Source of the DNA: an uncultured Eubacterium sp.
GTDB taxonomy: Bacteria > Bacillota > Clostridia > Lachnospirales > Lachnospiraceae
Direction: 5' to 3'
NCBI GenBank assembly: GCA_910580075.1
Contig: CAJTVR010000002.1
Coordinates: forward strand, 32,281-96,280
DNA length: 64,000 nt
In this document: in pieces, positions 32,123 through 40,665 of the stretch
Layout: every line of letters starts with the position of its first letter
Position numbering within the stretch: position 1 is the stretch's first letter
Position numbers and translations under genes: made by a program
The notes under the pieces: generated by a model
What the model was told of the DNA's origin: nothing
The model's input: the letters and a program-made list of their open reading frames with translations, nothing else
Database searches by the model: none

Positions 32123-33109
32123 TTACAGTCTGTAGTCAATATGGCGGTAATTTTTTAAATCTTCTGTTTCAAAAAACATCATATGCCTGACTGCTTCCCG
32201 TTCTGCTGCCTCGGCTTTTCTCTTCATCCGTTCCTCTGCAATACGGTTTTCAGCAGCCTCAGCTATAGTTTCTTTCGAATGCTGTGACGTATCTGCAGAC
32301 ATCGTCTGCCCGTCGTCCTGCCGCTTAACCAGCCTTTCTTCCAGGCCGGACTCTGCTTTTCCCGGCCCTTTCTGTAAACTGGCAGCTGTCCCGTCTTTCA
32401 GGCTTTCCTCTGTCCTGTCTTCCTGATTTTCCTGCAGTCCCTGGTTCAGACTTCCCTGTAAGCTGGCAGCTGTCCTGTCTTCCTGATTTTCCTGCAGCTC
32501 CTGGTTCAGCTCATATTCCAGGCCTTCCTGCAGTCCCTGGTTCAGTTCTTCTTCCAGACTTCCCTGTAAGCCGGCGTCTGTTTCATTTTCCAGGCCTTCC
32601 TGCAATTTGTCCATTTCCTCATTCTGATTTTCCTGCAGCTCCTGGTTCAGTTCTTCTTCGAGCTCTTCCTCCACTTCTTCCATCACTTCCGTTATTTCGT
32701 CCATGATTTCTGTCAGCATGCCTTTGCTCTCTTCTTCGGTTCCGCAGGCTTCTTCGATTCTGTCTTCCCTGCGTTCTTCTTCGGTCTTCGGAGCTGTTTT
32801 TTCTGCTTCTTCTGCAATCTTTTCCCCGATTTCCTCTGCTTCATCCAGGATATGCATCATCTGGCTGTTATTGTACTGCTGTTTTGCTGCAGCAATCTGG
32901 TCTTCATAGGAATGGAACATTTCCAGTTTCCTTGCAATATCTTCCAGGCTGCTGCATTCCATATTTTTCAGGTTATCTTTCTGCTTTTCAAAAAAATCTA
33001 CCTGGCTGGCACATTTTTGCTGCCTCTGCACTTTTTCCTGAGTGCTTTTTAATCCGCTGTTCATCTGTATAAATGACAGCATCCCGCCTGCCTGTACGCT
33101 TACATTCAT
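32123..33109 (-). CDS. Glu/Gln-rich coiled-coil protein with internal repeats, function unknown
   Basis: 328 residues, with no signal peptide and no membrane segment. The N-terminal 120 residues (IQMNSGLKSTQEKVQRQQK, MFHSYEDQIAAAKQQYNNSQ) look like a conserved helical region. The centre is an expanded set of units such as EELNQELQENQ, LQEGLE and EDRTAASLQGSL. The C-terminus is basic/acidic helical. The central repeats are probably length-variable. GGAGGGCC precedes the ATG. I do not recognise a family with a known role. Confidence 0.7.
   Translation of the reverse strand: MNVSVQAGGMLSFIQMNSGLKSTQEKVQRQQKCASQVDFFEKQKDNLKNMECSSLEDIARKLEMFHSYEDQIAAAKQQYNNSQMMHILDEAEEIGEKIAEEAEKTAPKTEEERREDRIEEACGTEEESKGMLTEIMDEITEVMEEVEEELEEELNQELQENQNEEMDKLQEGLENETDAGLQGSLEEELNQGLQEGLEYELNQELQENQEDRTAASLQGSLNQGLQENQEDRTEESLKDGTAASLQKGPGKAESGLEERLVKRQDDGQTMSADTSQHSKETIAEAAENRIAEERMKRKAEAAEREAVRHMMFFETEDLKNYRHIDYRL
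32400..32670. repeat. In-frame repeat region of the coiled-coil gene
   Basis: Repeated words TTCCTGATTTTCCTGCAG, CTGGTTCAG and CTTCCTGTAAGC recur several times across this stretch with variable spacing, producing the ELNQELQENQ repeats. Confidence 0.7.
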
Positions 33110-33170
33110 AAAGGCCCTCCTTTCTTAGAGCGTGTCTTGAAAATCTGTGTAATTATATTATTGGCCGGAC

Positions 33171-33280
33171 AGTATAGGTTACCCGGACGCCAGGCGGAGA
33201 AACTTTTTCCTTTTTCTGTTCCGCTTTCGAACAGAAAAAGGAAAACATTTCTCTGCCTGGCGTTCGGGAATCCCATACTG
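33171..33280. mobile_element. MITE-like element, copy E (compact palindrome)
   Basis: Both ends are present without the interior: CCGGACGCCAGGCGGAGAAA... directly facing ...TTTCTCTGCCTGGCGTTCGG around a 7-bp turn at GAACAG/CTGTTC. Outer flanks CAGTATAGG and CATACTG are also inverted. Transcribed, it would be a single long hairpin of about 100 nt. Confidence 0.8.
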
Positions 33281-33311
33281 TTCGGGAATCCCATATTATT
33301 TCAAACACACT

Positions 33312-34595
33312 CTATATCAAATACTTTAGAATAAAAGATTTCAGCTCATCCGTCCATTCCTGCCTGCCCAGCAAAGATACATCTGCCGTATCCCTGATGT
33401 TTACATATGCTGCCTGGCCCAGGCCTCCGCATCCTGGTACTTTCATAATGGTGCCATAACTGAAAACTGCATAGTTTCCTTTTATTTTATATTTTGCGGC
33501 CAGCTGATTCATCTGACCGGGACTGATGAAAAAGGCATCATTTGCAGCCTCCGCCTGAAAACCTTCTGATTCCAGGTCATAGGTCAAAAGATTCATATTT
33601 TCATCATAGACTGCAATTTCTTCTGATACCGTATATCTTGGAACAGAGACTGCTATAACGGCTGCCGCCCCTGTTATAATCACCATGGCCGCGGCTGCCC
33701 TGCTGGTTTTCAGCCTCTTTTTATACCGGACTATTTCGCATGGATGCTTATTCAGCAGCTCTTTCAGTTCCGCAAGCCTTTCCATACGCTTTTTTAATAC
33801 TGCAAAGCAGCTTCCTGAAAAGGCTGTAATGCTTTCCTGAATCAGATACTGCCGCTTCATTCTGACTGTTTTGAGCATGACGCCTGCATATCCGCAGACA
33901 TCCAGCGGTCCGAGCGTTACGCTTATTTCATCACTGCTGTATTCCATATTTTCCCGCAGCTTTTCATCCAGTATATACACAAGCGGATGCACCCACCATA
34001 GTATTTTTAACAATGCATAAATATTGAGCAAAAATACATGTCCCTGCCGGATATGGACGGCTTCATGATAAAGAACTGCATAGAATTCTTCCTTCGTAAG
34101 CGTTTCTTTTAAATACTCAGGAACTACAATATAAGGTTTTATCAGACCTCCCGCAAAAGGACTGCACTGCATCTTTGTCAGATATACCTGAATGCGGCAT
34201 GTTCCTCTTTTCTGTTTTAGAAAAAGCGGATATTCTTCCCTGCGCATACGCTGCATGGATTTCAGGCTGCGGCGCAGCCGGCGGCACATAAGTGCATAAC
34301 GCAGGGCTGGAATTCCTGCAATGCCAAAGTAACAGACTGCCATTTTGATTGTTACAAGCTGCTGCAGCCAGTTAGAATACAAAAACATCCGCCCTTCATA
34401 AAAAATCCTGGAATATCCCGTCAGTACAGCTAACGGAACCAGTGCAAGCGCCAGCATGCTGCAGCCCCATCTGCGTGATCCGCCAGCATGGCAGATTATA
34501 AGCGCAGCTGTCATAAATACTGTCGCAGCTGTCATAATGCGCAGCAGCTTCAAGAAACTGTATAAAATGATAAATGCAATAAAATCCGGCATCAT
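33312..34595 (-). CDS. BlaR1/MecR1-like M56 metalloprotease sensor (no PBP sensor domain)
   Basis: Membrane metalloprotease that normally inactivates the BlaI-type repressor encoded with it. Four hydrophobic segments surround the zinc motif YHEAVHIRQGH (HExxH) at about residues 177-187. After the last membrane helix only a short extracellular part remains, without a penicillin-binding sensor. The inducer may therefore not be a beta-lactam. It overlaps the repressor gene by 4 bp. 427 residues. Confidence 0.85.
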   Translation of the reverse strand: MMPDFIAFIILYSFLKLLRIMTAATVFMTAALIICHAGGSRRWGCSMLALALVPLAVLTGYSRIFYEGRMFLYSNWLQQLVTIKMAVCYFGIAGIPALRYALMCRRLRRSLKSMQRMRREEYPLFLKQKRGTCRIQVYLTKMQCSPFAGGLIKPYIVVPEYLKETLTKEEFYAVLYHEAVHIRQGHVFLLNIYALLKILWWVHPLVYILDEKLRENMEYSSDEISVTLGPLDVCGYAGVMLKTVRMKRQYLIQESITAFSGSCFAVLKKRMERLAELKELLNKHPCEIVRYKKRLKTSRAAAAMVIITGAAAVIAVSVPRYTVSEEIAVYDENMNLLTYDLESEGFQAEAANDAFFISPGQMNQLAAKYKIKGNYAVFSYGTIMKVPGCGGLGQAAYVNIRDTADVSLLGRQEWTDELKSFILKYLI

Positions 34596-34996
34596 CCTCC
34601 ATCTCTTTCTCCCTCTTTCAGCCTGTCCATAAGTTCTTCTAATTCAGAAAGCTGTTCTCCGCTCAGCTGTGAATGTTCCAGAAAACTGGCCACAGCCAGC
34701 GTAGAGTTGCCGCCAAAATAATTACGTACAAAACGCTCCTGTTTTTCTCTCAGGCATTCCTCTTTGGATTTAACCACATAATAATGATAGACACGTGCGT
34801 CTTTTTCATCTATTTCATACCGGATGACTCCTTTGACCAGCAGGCGGTTAATCAGCACGCGGATTGTTCTTGCAGTTACATCCAGCGTACCTTTTAATAA
34901 CTGTATAATTTCTGAAGCAGTCATATCCCTGCCTTCCTTCCAGAGTACTTCCATTACGAGCCATTCTGTTTCACTTGGCGTCGTTTCTCTTACCAT
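34592..34996 (-). CDS. BlaI/MecI-family transcriptional repressor
   Basis: 134-residue winged-helix repressor. It has a helix-turn-helix with WLVMEVLWKEGRDMTASEII and TARTIRVLINRLLVKGVI, then a dimerisation tail ending in a typical LEELMDRLKEG. AGGGAGGT precedes the ATG. It should bind the twin palindromes at 35054-35105 and repress its own operon with the M56 protease. Confidence 0.92.
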   Translation of the reverse strand: MVRETTPSETEWLVMEVLWKEGRDMTASEIIQLLKGTLDVTARTIRVLINRLLVKGVIRYEIDEKDARVYHYYVVKSKEECLREKQERFVRNYFGGNSTLAVASFLEHSQLSGEQLSELEELMDRLKEGERDGG

Positions 34997-35053
34997 ATGA
35001 ACCTCCCTGTTCCTGTTAAAAGAATCGGTTAAATCCCAGTTGCATGCTCTGGC

Positions 35054-35105
35054 TTTCTGTACATAAACTGCTATGCATTATTTATATCGGTTTATGTACA
35101 TAAAC
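35054..35105. promoter_or_regulatory. Twin BlaI-type operators
   Basis: Two TGTACA-centred palindromes 37 bp apart: TTTCTGTACATAAA around 35058-35063 and the perfect 14-bp TTTATGTACATAAA at 35091-35104. TACA/TGTA dyads are the known BlaI/MecI recognition elements. They lie between the blaI start and the end of the upstream transglutaminase gene. Confidence 0.7.
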
Positions 35106-35107
35106 AT

Positions 35108-37828
35108 TTAACCATTATCTGAATTTTTCCTTTGCGAACGCTTCAGCGTCCCATATACCTGACAGCAGAATTCTGCTTCATCTTTTGATATTTCATCCCG
35201 GGCATAAACTGCAGCCCTGACTGCCTGCATAAAATGCGTCCAGTCTTCAGCAGACACTTTTTTGAAACAATCTTTCAGCAGCTGTTCATAGCAGATATCC
35301 GAAAGATATGTCCGTGGAATTTTACCTCGCAGATACAGCCTCCGGTATATCCGTCTGTTAATACGCCTGACCGCTCTGCTGTATGTGCCGTGTCTGATAT
35401 CCCTTTTTGCTGCTGTATCATAAAAACGGGCAGACTGCCAGAGAAGCCAGCACATCAATGCAGCCAGAAGATATAAAAATATGCGGGACAGCCATTGGTT
35501 CCTATGGACCCCGGCGGCTCCCTCCTGCTGCTTTTTATTCTCTTTTTCATCGGTGTGCGTTTCTTTTTCGTCTGTCTGAGTTTCTTCTTCATCCGTACCG
35601 GTATTTTGGGGATCCTTGTCTTTCTGATTATTCTGATTTCCAGAACCATTCGTTTTTTCATTCCAGACATTCATCTGATCCCGTCTTTGTTCCATACCAG
35701 GCGTTACATCTATAGGAGCCCAGCCGAACCCGTCCAGATAAATTTCAGCCCATGCATGTGCAGCTTCGTCTTTTACCGATGCTACATAAGAATCTCCTTT
35801 TTTAGTAAAGTCATCCACCCTTACTGCATATCCTGAAGCATACCTGGCTGGAATTCCAAGCTGTCTGAACAGCTGCACGGCTGCGCTTGCAAAATGCACA
35901 CAGTATCCCTGGCGGCTTTTCATAAGAAAATAACTCACCGGATCTTCACCCTGTGGCAGCGGACGCAGGTCTGTGCTGTAGTTTTGGTAAAATTTTAAAT
36001 ACGTACTAACCATCAGCGCCAGATTCAGCCTGGCCTGATTCCGCTGATACGGCTCGGCATACCGTGCAGCTTCGTCCAGATAATACTCAAATGCATAAAA
36101 ATCATTGATGCCGGTTACCTTATTTATATAATCTGTAATCGCAGGTACTGATTCGCAAATGTCCAGATATCTGTTTCTGGCAAATTCATCATACCATTCA
36201 AATACCCCGTTGTCCGGTGCATCCGATTTCCACATAATGGCATTATCTCCCATCGTAGTGTTCCATACACGAAAAGTAAATGTATCCTGATTCCATGCTC
36301 TTTGCGCTGTCACATCGCCTGCTAACCGTTCTCTGCCCCGGCTTTGCGCATAATCAGCTGCATAAGGCAGATATGCCTGCTTTCCCCGGGCACCGGTATA
36401 ATCAATCGTATACGTAAGGTCTCCTCTGTCTAACGTTAAAACTGCTGAAGCCGCGCTGCTGATATAAACGGATGCAGAAGTATATCCCCCTCCCTGGTCA
36501 AATATGTCATATGGTGTCTGCAAAAGCTCCAGCTCCGCCTCTTTGAGATCATATCCTGCCCTGGCACACGCCTGTTTAAATTTCCCATTGTCACATACCC
36601 AGCTGCCGTTTCTGTAATCCGTGCCACAAAATCCTTTCAGCAGTACATCTTCAAACGGCTCCTGCGAAGCAGTGACCTTTAACATTTCTTTTCCTGTATA
36701 ATGAGGTGCCTGGTTAGTAACAGACTCCCGCTTTGGAGCCATAAATCTGCCCGCAATTTCTGCCACATTCCGCTCTGTCTTTTTCTGAAATTCTATCACT
36801 TTCGGAGCCTGTTTCATCAGGGACGGCGCTGCTGCTTCAGACAGCCTGCTGCTTACAGACAGCATCAGTACAAGAGCTCCGGCAAGGCATACCGGCGGCA
36901 GCCAGCATACATACCAGCGCACTGCCCGCCGCCCGTCCGCACGTGCATGCAGCAGCGCATATCTTTTATTTTTTTCCGTCCCTGCATCTGTCTGGCGAAA
37001 TGGACGGCTGTCTGTATAAAGCCGTTCCTTTCCACTTTCTGTGCTGTCTTTCTTCCTCCCGGACTTTTTCTTTCCTAATGAGAAAAGTGTTTCCGGCGCT
37101 CTGCCAGCCTGTCCGTTATCCCGGTGCCTGAACTTTTTCTTTCCTAATGAGAAAAGTGTTTCTGACACTCTGCCAGCCTGGCCGCCATCCCGGCATCTGA
37201 TCCATATCCTGCCATTAGCCCCGCCATCTGCCTGCATAAACAAAAGTGCTGTGAAAAAAAGCAGCATTCCTTTCTGCTGCGGCACAAATCCAATGGTCAG
37301 CTCTGCTGCAAAAACTGCTGCCGGAAAAAGCAGAAGAAGCGCCCGCTTTCTAAAAAGCAGCGCCAGTATCAGCAGACCGAGCAGGATTACAAGTGTCCAG
37401 AAAGCAAGTGCCAGTCCTATAAATTCTGTTTTTCCAATCCATATAGCATAAAAAGTTCCAATGTGTCTGTTAAATTTCTCCAGAAACTGTGTCGCTAACG
37501 CGCACGCTCCGTCTTCCAGATCAATTCTTACAGACTCTGCATAGCGGAAACACACATCTGCATAAACTGCCGGCACGAGCAGTGCCAGAAAAACGCGTAT
37601 GCGCATAAATCTTAAAATTACGGCTTCATACAGCACAATGGTAAATACTGCCAGTCCTGCTATCCAGATCTGAGCCGTCTGCGAAAGTCTCCATTCCGGG
37701 AAAATATCCTGTGCCATAAAGACAGCAGAATAGAAACTAAGCAGTGTAACCAGGCTCCAGAAAAACCCTCCTGCAGCTGTCTGCGCCACTGTATATTGAT
37801 TTGTCTGCCGCCTCCTGTTTTTTTGCAT
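35108..37828 (-). CDS. Transglutaminase-like membrane protein (TgpA/YebA type)
   Basis: 906 residues. An N-terminal block of about seven membrane helices is interrupted by a basic cytoplasmic insertion, followed by an extracytoplasmic transglutaminase-like domain (about residues 600-740) and a final helix with a cytoplasmic tail. The catalytic triad is visible: Cys in SRQGYCVHFASAA, His in EAAHAWAEIYLDG and Asp in APIDVTPG. AGGAGGAG precedes the ATG. It is the last gene of the MoxR-DUF58-transglutaminase operon, a set linked to envelope protein or peptidoglycan processing in many bacteria. The insertion contains a 23-residue tandem duplication. Confidence 0.88.
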   Translation of the reverse strand: MQKNRRRQTNQYTVAQTAAGGFFWSLVTLLSFYSAVFMAQDIFPEWRLSQTAQIWIAGLAVFTIVLYEAVILRFMRIRVFLALLVPAVYADVCFRYAESVRIDLEDGACALATQFLEKFNRHIGTFYAIWIGKTEFIGLALAFWTLVILLGLLILALLFRKRALLLLFPAAVFAAELTIGFVPQQKGMLLFFTALLFMQADGGANGRIWIRCRDGGQAGRVSETLFSLGKKKFRHRDNGQAGRAPETLFSLGKKKSGRKKDSTESGKERLYTDSRPFRQTDAGTEKNKRYALLHARADGRRAVRWYVCWLPPVCLAGALVLMLSVSSRLSEAAAPSLMKQAPKVIEFQKKTERNVAEIAGRFMAPKRESVTNQAPHYTGKEMLKVTASQEPFEDVLLKGFCGTDYRNGSWVCDNGKFKQACARAGYDLKEAELELLQTPYDIFDQGGGYTSASVYISSAASAVLTLDRGDLTYTIDYTGARGKQAYLPYAADYAQSRGRERLAGDVTAQRAWNQDTFTFRVWNTTMGDNAIMWKSDAPDNGVFEWYDEFARNRYLDICESVPAITDYINKVTGINDFYAFEYYLDEAARYAEPYQRNQARLNLALMVSTYLKFYQNYSTDLRPLPQGEDPVSYFLMKSRQGYCVHFASAAVQLFRQLGIPARYASGYAVRVDDFTKKGDSYVASVKDEAAHAWAEIYLDGFGWAPIDVTPGMEQRRDQMNVWNEKTNGSGNQNNQKDKDPQNTGTDEEETQTDEKETHTDEKENKKQQEGAAGVHRNQWLSRIFLYLLAALMCWLLWQSARFYDTAAKRDIRHGTYSRAVRRINRRIYRRLYLRGKIPRTYLSDICYEQLLKDCFKKVSAEDWTHFMQAVRAAVYARDEISKDEAEFCCQVYGTLKRSQRKNSDNG
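37063..37200. repeat. In-frame 69-bp tandem duplication in the transglutaminase gene
   Basis: ACTTTTTCTTTCCTAATGAG begins at 37063 and again at 37132. It encodes two 23-residue units containing GQAGR and ETLFSLGKKK in the cytoplasmic insertion between membrane helices. Confidence 0.88.
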
Positions 37829-37932
37829 CAGCCCGTCTCCTCCTGCCTTTCCGCTTTTTTCTGGATTCTTTTTTTAACACTCCAGACGTTCTTTTCAGTC
37901 CCTTTCAGATTTTCTCATTTTAGATTATCATT

Positions 37933-38282
37933 CTTCTGCAGTAGTTCTTTCCAGTCTTTTTCAGATTTCTTTCATTCTTCTGCAGCGGCCCTTTCCGGCC
38001 TTTTCCAGATTTCCTTTTTACATTTTCACTCTTCTGCTGCTGTGCCTTCCGGCCTTTTCCAGATTTCCTTTTTACATTTTCACTCTTCTGCTGCTGTGCC
38101 TTCCAGCTTTTTCCAGATTTCCTTTTACATTTCCACTCTTCTACTGCAGCTCTTTCCGGCCTTTCCAGATTTCCTTTTACATTTTACTCTTCTGCTGCAG
38201 CTCTTTCTGGCCTTTTCCAGATTCCTTTTTTACATTTCCACTCTTCTGCTGCAGCTCTTCCCGGCCTTTTCCAGATTTCTCT
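37933..38282. repeat. Minisatellite of seven about 54-bp units inside the MoxR operon
   Basis: Units beginning CTTCTGC/CTTCTAC start at 37933, 37977, 38031, 38085, 38138, 38189 and 38243, with lengths 44, 54, 54, 53, 51, 54 and about 40. They share GGCCTTTTCCAGATTTCC. The array fills the 454-bp gap between the DUF58 and transglutaminase genes. Read on the transcribed minus strand it repeats AAAGGAAATCTGG, a weak ribosome-site-like word. Confidence 0.88.
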
Positions 38283-39380
38283 TTATAAAATAATATCCAG
38301 CCCCTGCAACCGTTCCCTCCAGCCTTTCACCCTGAATCCTTCTATTTTAGTCTGATTTTTGTATAGCTCCAGCCTCTCGTCTAACTGCAGGACATACAGA
38401 TAATTTTCTCCCCTGTATTTTTCTTCATATGCTTCCAGCAGACTGCCCGGATACTTTTGAAACGATTCTTCCAGATAACAGTTCAGAAACAGATACAGGC
38501 TTTCTTCATCGTCCACGCGTACCCTTACAAGGTCCTCGCGGCTGGTGCTGTACCATGCTGCATAATGCGGGCAGCCGGCATCCATCAGTGAAAATGAGAT
38601 GCTTGCAAGCACTGTCAGATAAGCATTTACCTTTTCTTCTGTCTTCTGCTTTTCATTTTTATAACCTAGCAGGAAAATAACCGGGCATGCTTTTGGCAGA
38701 CTGTCATCTTTTACAAGCAGTTCTTCCGATTTCGCACTTAATTTCCAGTGAATTCTCTGAATTCTGTCTCCATTTTGAAAAGGCCGTACCTGAAACAGCT
38801 CGCTATGATCATCCCCCGGGCGGAAATCGTCATATACATCTGCTTCTCCCAGAAAATTCCGCACTGCCTCAGTAAGGTGTATCCCTATTTCCTGCATATT
38901 CGGAAGCACCTGGACACGGCCTGTACTTTTTATTTTTTTATCAAAATACAAAAGACCTGTCAGATCATAAATGCGCAGTTTTTTCAGATCCATGTCATAG
39001 CTCCCATAATCATAAATAACAGCAGAGTGGTCAAAACTGCTCGTTCCAGACACCGCCATCCCGCCCAGCAGCCAGTTTTTCTGTTTATGATTCAAAAGGC
39101 GGTTTTTCTGTACTAACAGACAGCGAAATTTCATACATGGGATAAAACCTGAATTTTCTATCTGAATACATGCTGTCAGCGGCCTGCCACACTCTGCAAT
39201 GGAAACCGGAAAGGTAATGCGGCACTGAACCGTGCGCACGCGGTATGCCAGAAACAGGCACGCCAGGACAAAATAAGATGCACAGGCACAGGCAAAAAGC
39301 ACGAGTGATGCGCTTTTATATAAAACAGCCGTATAGAATGCCGAAGCTGTAACGATAACTGCTGCGAGGATACTAAACAT
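38283..39380 (-). CDS. DUF58 family protein
   Basis: 365 residues: two N-terminal membrane helices (about 1-45), then a cytoplasmic region with the DUF58 core FRPGDDHSELFQVRPFQNGD and RIHWKLSAKSEELLVKD. The rest resembles a von Willebrand A-like fold. Members are encoded between MoxR ATPases and transglutaminase-like proteins, as here. The complex is presumed to assemble or activate envelope proteins. The biochemical function is unproven. Confidence 0.88.
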   Translation of the reverse strand: MFSILAAVIVTASAFYTAVLYKSASLVLFACACASYFVLACLFLAYRVRTVQCRITFPVSIAECGRPLTACIQIENSGFIPCMKFRCLLVQKNRLLNHKQKNWLLGGMAVSGTSSFDHSAVIYDYGSYDMDLKKLRIYDLTGLLYFDKKIKSTGRVQVLPNMQEIGIHLTEAVRNFLGEADVYDDFRPGDDHSELFQVRPFQNGDRIQRIHWKLSAKSEELLVKDDSLPKACPVIFLLGYKNEKQKTEEKVNAYLTVLASISFSLMDAGCPHYAAWYSTSREDLVRVRVDDEESLYLFLNCYLEESFQKYPGSLLEAYEEKYRGENYLYVLQLDERLELYKNQTKIEGFRVKGWRERLQGLDIIL

Positions 39381-39449
39381 GAGGACTGCTCACTTTCTTA
39401 TTTGAAATACATAAGGACATGCTTTAAATTAATTTTTGCCGGTAAATAT

Positions 39450-39624
39450 TGGTTACCGGGACGCCAGGCAGCCTAAAGCCCCCAAAAGGTGCCTGCCAGT
39501 GCCAAAACATCAGGCACCGGTCCGTCAGCCGCCACTGCCCTGAAGCAGAAAATTTAGAATTTCTTACTGTTCGAAGGCGGAACAGAAAAAGGAAAAAGTT
39601 TCTCCGCCCGGCGTCCGGGTAATC
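39450..39624. mobile_element. MITE-like element, copy F, inside the moxR-DUF58 gap
   Basis: Left end GGTTACCGGGACGCCAGGC at about 39451, right end GGAAAAAGTTTCTCCGCC to GTCCGGGTAATC at 39624. The left arm is shortened, while the interior CCCCAAAAGGTGCCTGCCAG and the right arm AAATTTAGAATTTCTTACTG are intact. It lies within an otherwise tight operon. Confidence 0.82.
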
Positions 39625-39649
39625 ATTTACTTAGCACACCGTCAGCCAT

Positions 39650-40600
39650 TTACATTTTATAGGAAACCGGCGCACGCACAGCCCCCAGCACTTCCGCGAT
39701 CACTGCATCCGCAGATACATGCGTGACACGTGCTTTTGTATTCAGCAGCATCCGGTGCTTTGCAACTTCCGGAAAGACTTCGGCCACATCTTCGGGTATT
39801 ACAAAATTTCTGTTTTGAAGAAATGCCCAGGCTTTCGCCATTTTGGTACATGCAATCGATCCTCTCGGGCTCATTCCCAGTTCGACATACTGATTTTCCC
39901 GTGTCGCCTGCGCCAGATGCACAATATACGAATAAAGGTTATCATGTACATATACCTGCTCCGCTGCGTCCTGCATCTGCTCCAGCTCGGAGGCACTGAG
40001 CACACACTGCACCTGTTCTGTGCCAAAACGGACGCTGCGTCCTTTTGCGATCTCGATCTCACTGTTTTCATCAGGATATCCCATGCTCATGCAGATCATA
40101 AACCGGTCCAGCTGTGCTTCCGGCAGCAGCTGTGTCCCGGCACTTCCTTTCGGATTCTGGGTGGCCATTACGATAAACGGCCTTGGAACTTCCCTGCTTA
40201 CGCCGTCTACCGTCACCATTCCCTCTTCCATGACTTCCAAAAGTGCAGACTGCGTTTTTGGCGATGTCCGGTTGATTTCATCAGCCAGGAAAAGATTGCA
40301 CATAATCGTACCTTCATGATAGACGAATTTTCCTGTGTCTTTCTGATACATGCTAAAGCCTAACAAATCAGACGGCATGACATCCGGCGTAAACTGAACC
40401 CGGTGGTTGTTTAAATCCATCGCTTTGGAAAAAGCGACCGCCAGTGTTGTTTTGCCTACTCCGGGCACATCTTCGATTAAAATATGCCCTCTGGATAAAA
40501 TTGCTGCAAATACTTTCTGGATACAGCTGTCTTTTCCCGTCAGCGCTTTTTTTACCTCATCAGATGCTTTTACCGCTTTTGTGTATAATCCGCTTGTCAT
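39650..40600 (-). CDS. MoxR-family AAA ATPase
   Basis: 316-residue AAA+ chaperone-like ATPase. Walker A is GVPGVGKTTLA, Walker B with sensor is FLADEINRTSPKTQSALLEV, sensor 1 is ATQNP, and the Arg finger and lid follow (SPRGSIACTKMAKAWAF). AAAGGAAA precedes the ATG. First gene of the MoxR-DUF58-transglutaminase operon, separated from DUF58 by element F. Confidence 0.93.
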   Translation of the reverse strand: MTSGLYTKAVKASDEVKKALTGKDSCIQKVFAAILSRGHILIEDVPGVGKTTLAVAFSKAMDLNNHRVQFTPDVMPSDLLGFSMYQKDTGKFVYHEGTIMCNLFLADEINRTSPKTQSALLEVMEEGMVTVDGVSREVPRPFIVMATQNPKGSAGTQLLPEAQLDRFMICMSMGYPDENSEIEIAKGRSVRFGTEQVQCVLSASELEQMQDAAEQVYVHDNLYSYIVHLAQATRENQYVELGMSPRGSIACTKMAKAWAFLQNRNFVIPEDVAEVFPEVAKHRMLLNTKARVTHVSADAVIAEVLGAVRAPVSYKM

Positions 40601-40665
40601 ATATGTTACACATTTCCTTTCCTGGCTGTGAGACAGATGAAAATGCGCTGCAGCGCTTTCAGTGT

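Noticed and set aside
37933-38282. Possible CRISPR array (seven regular units)
   Set aside because: The units are contiguous and similar over their full length, with no unique spacers, and no cas gene is nearby. It is a minisatellite.
37796-38293. 165-codon plus-strand frame opposite the DUF58-transglutaminase gap
   Set aside because: It is the antisense reading of the tandem array with no start signal, and its hydrophobic look comes from the pyrimidine-rich strand.
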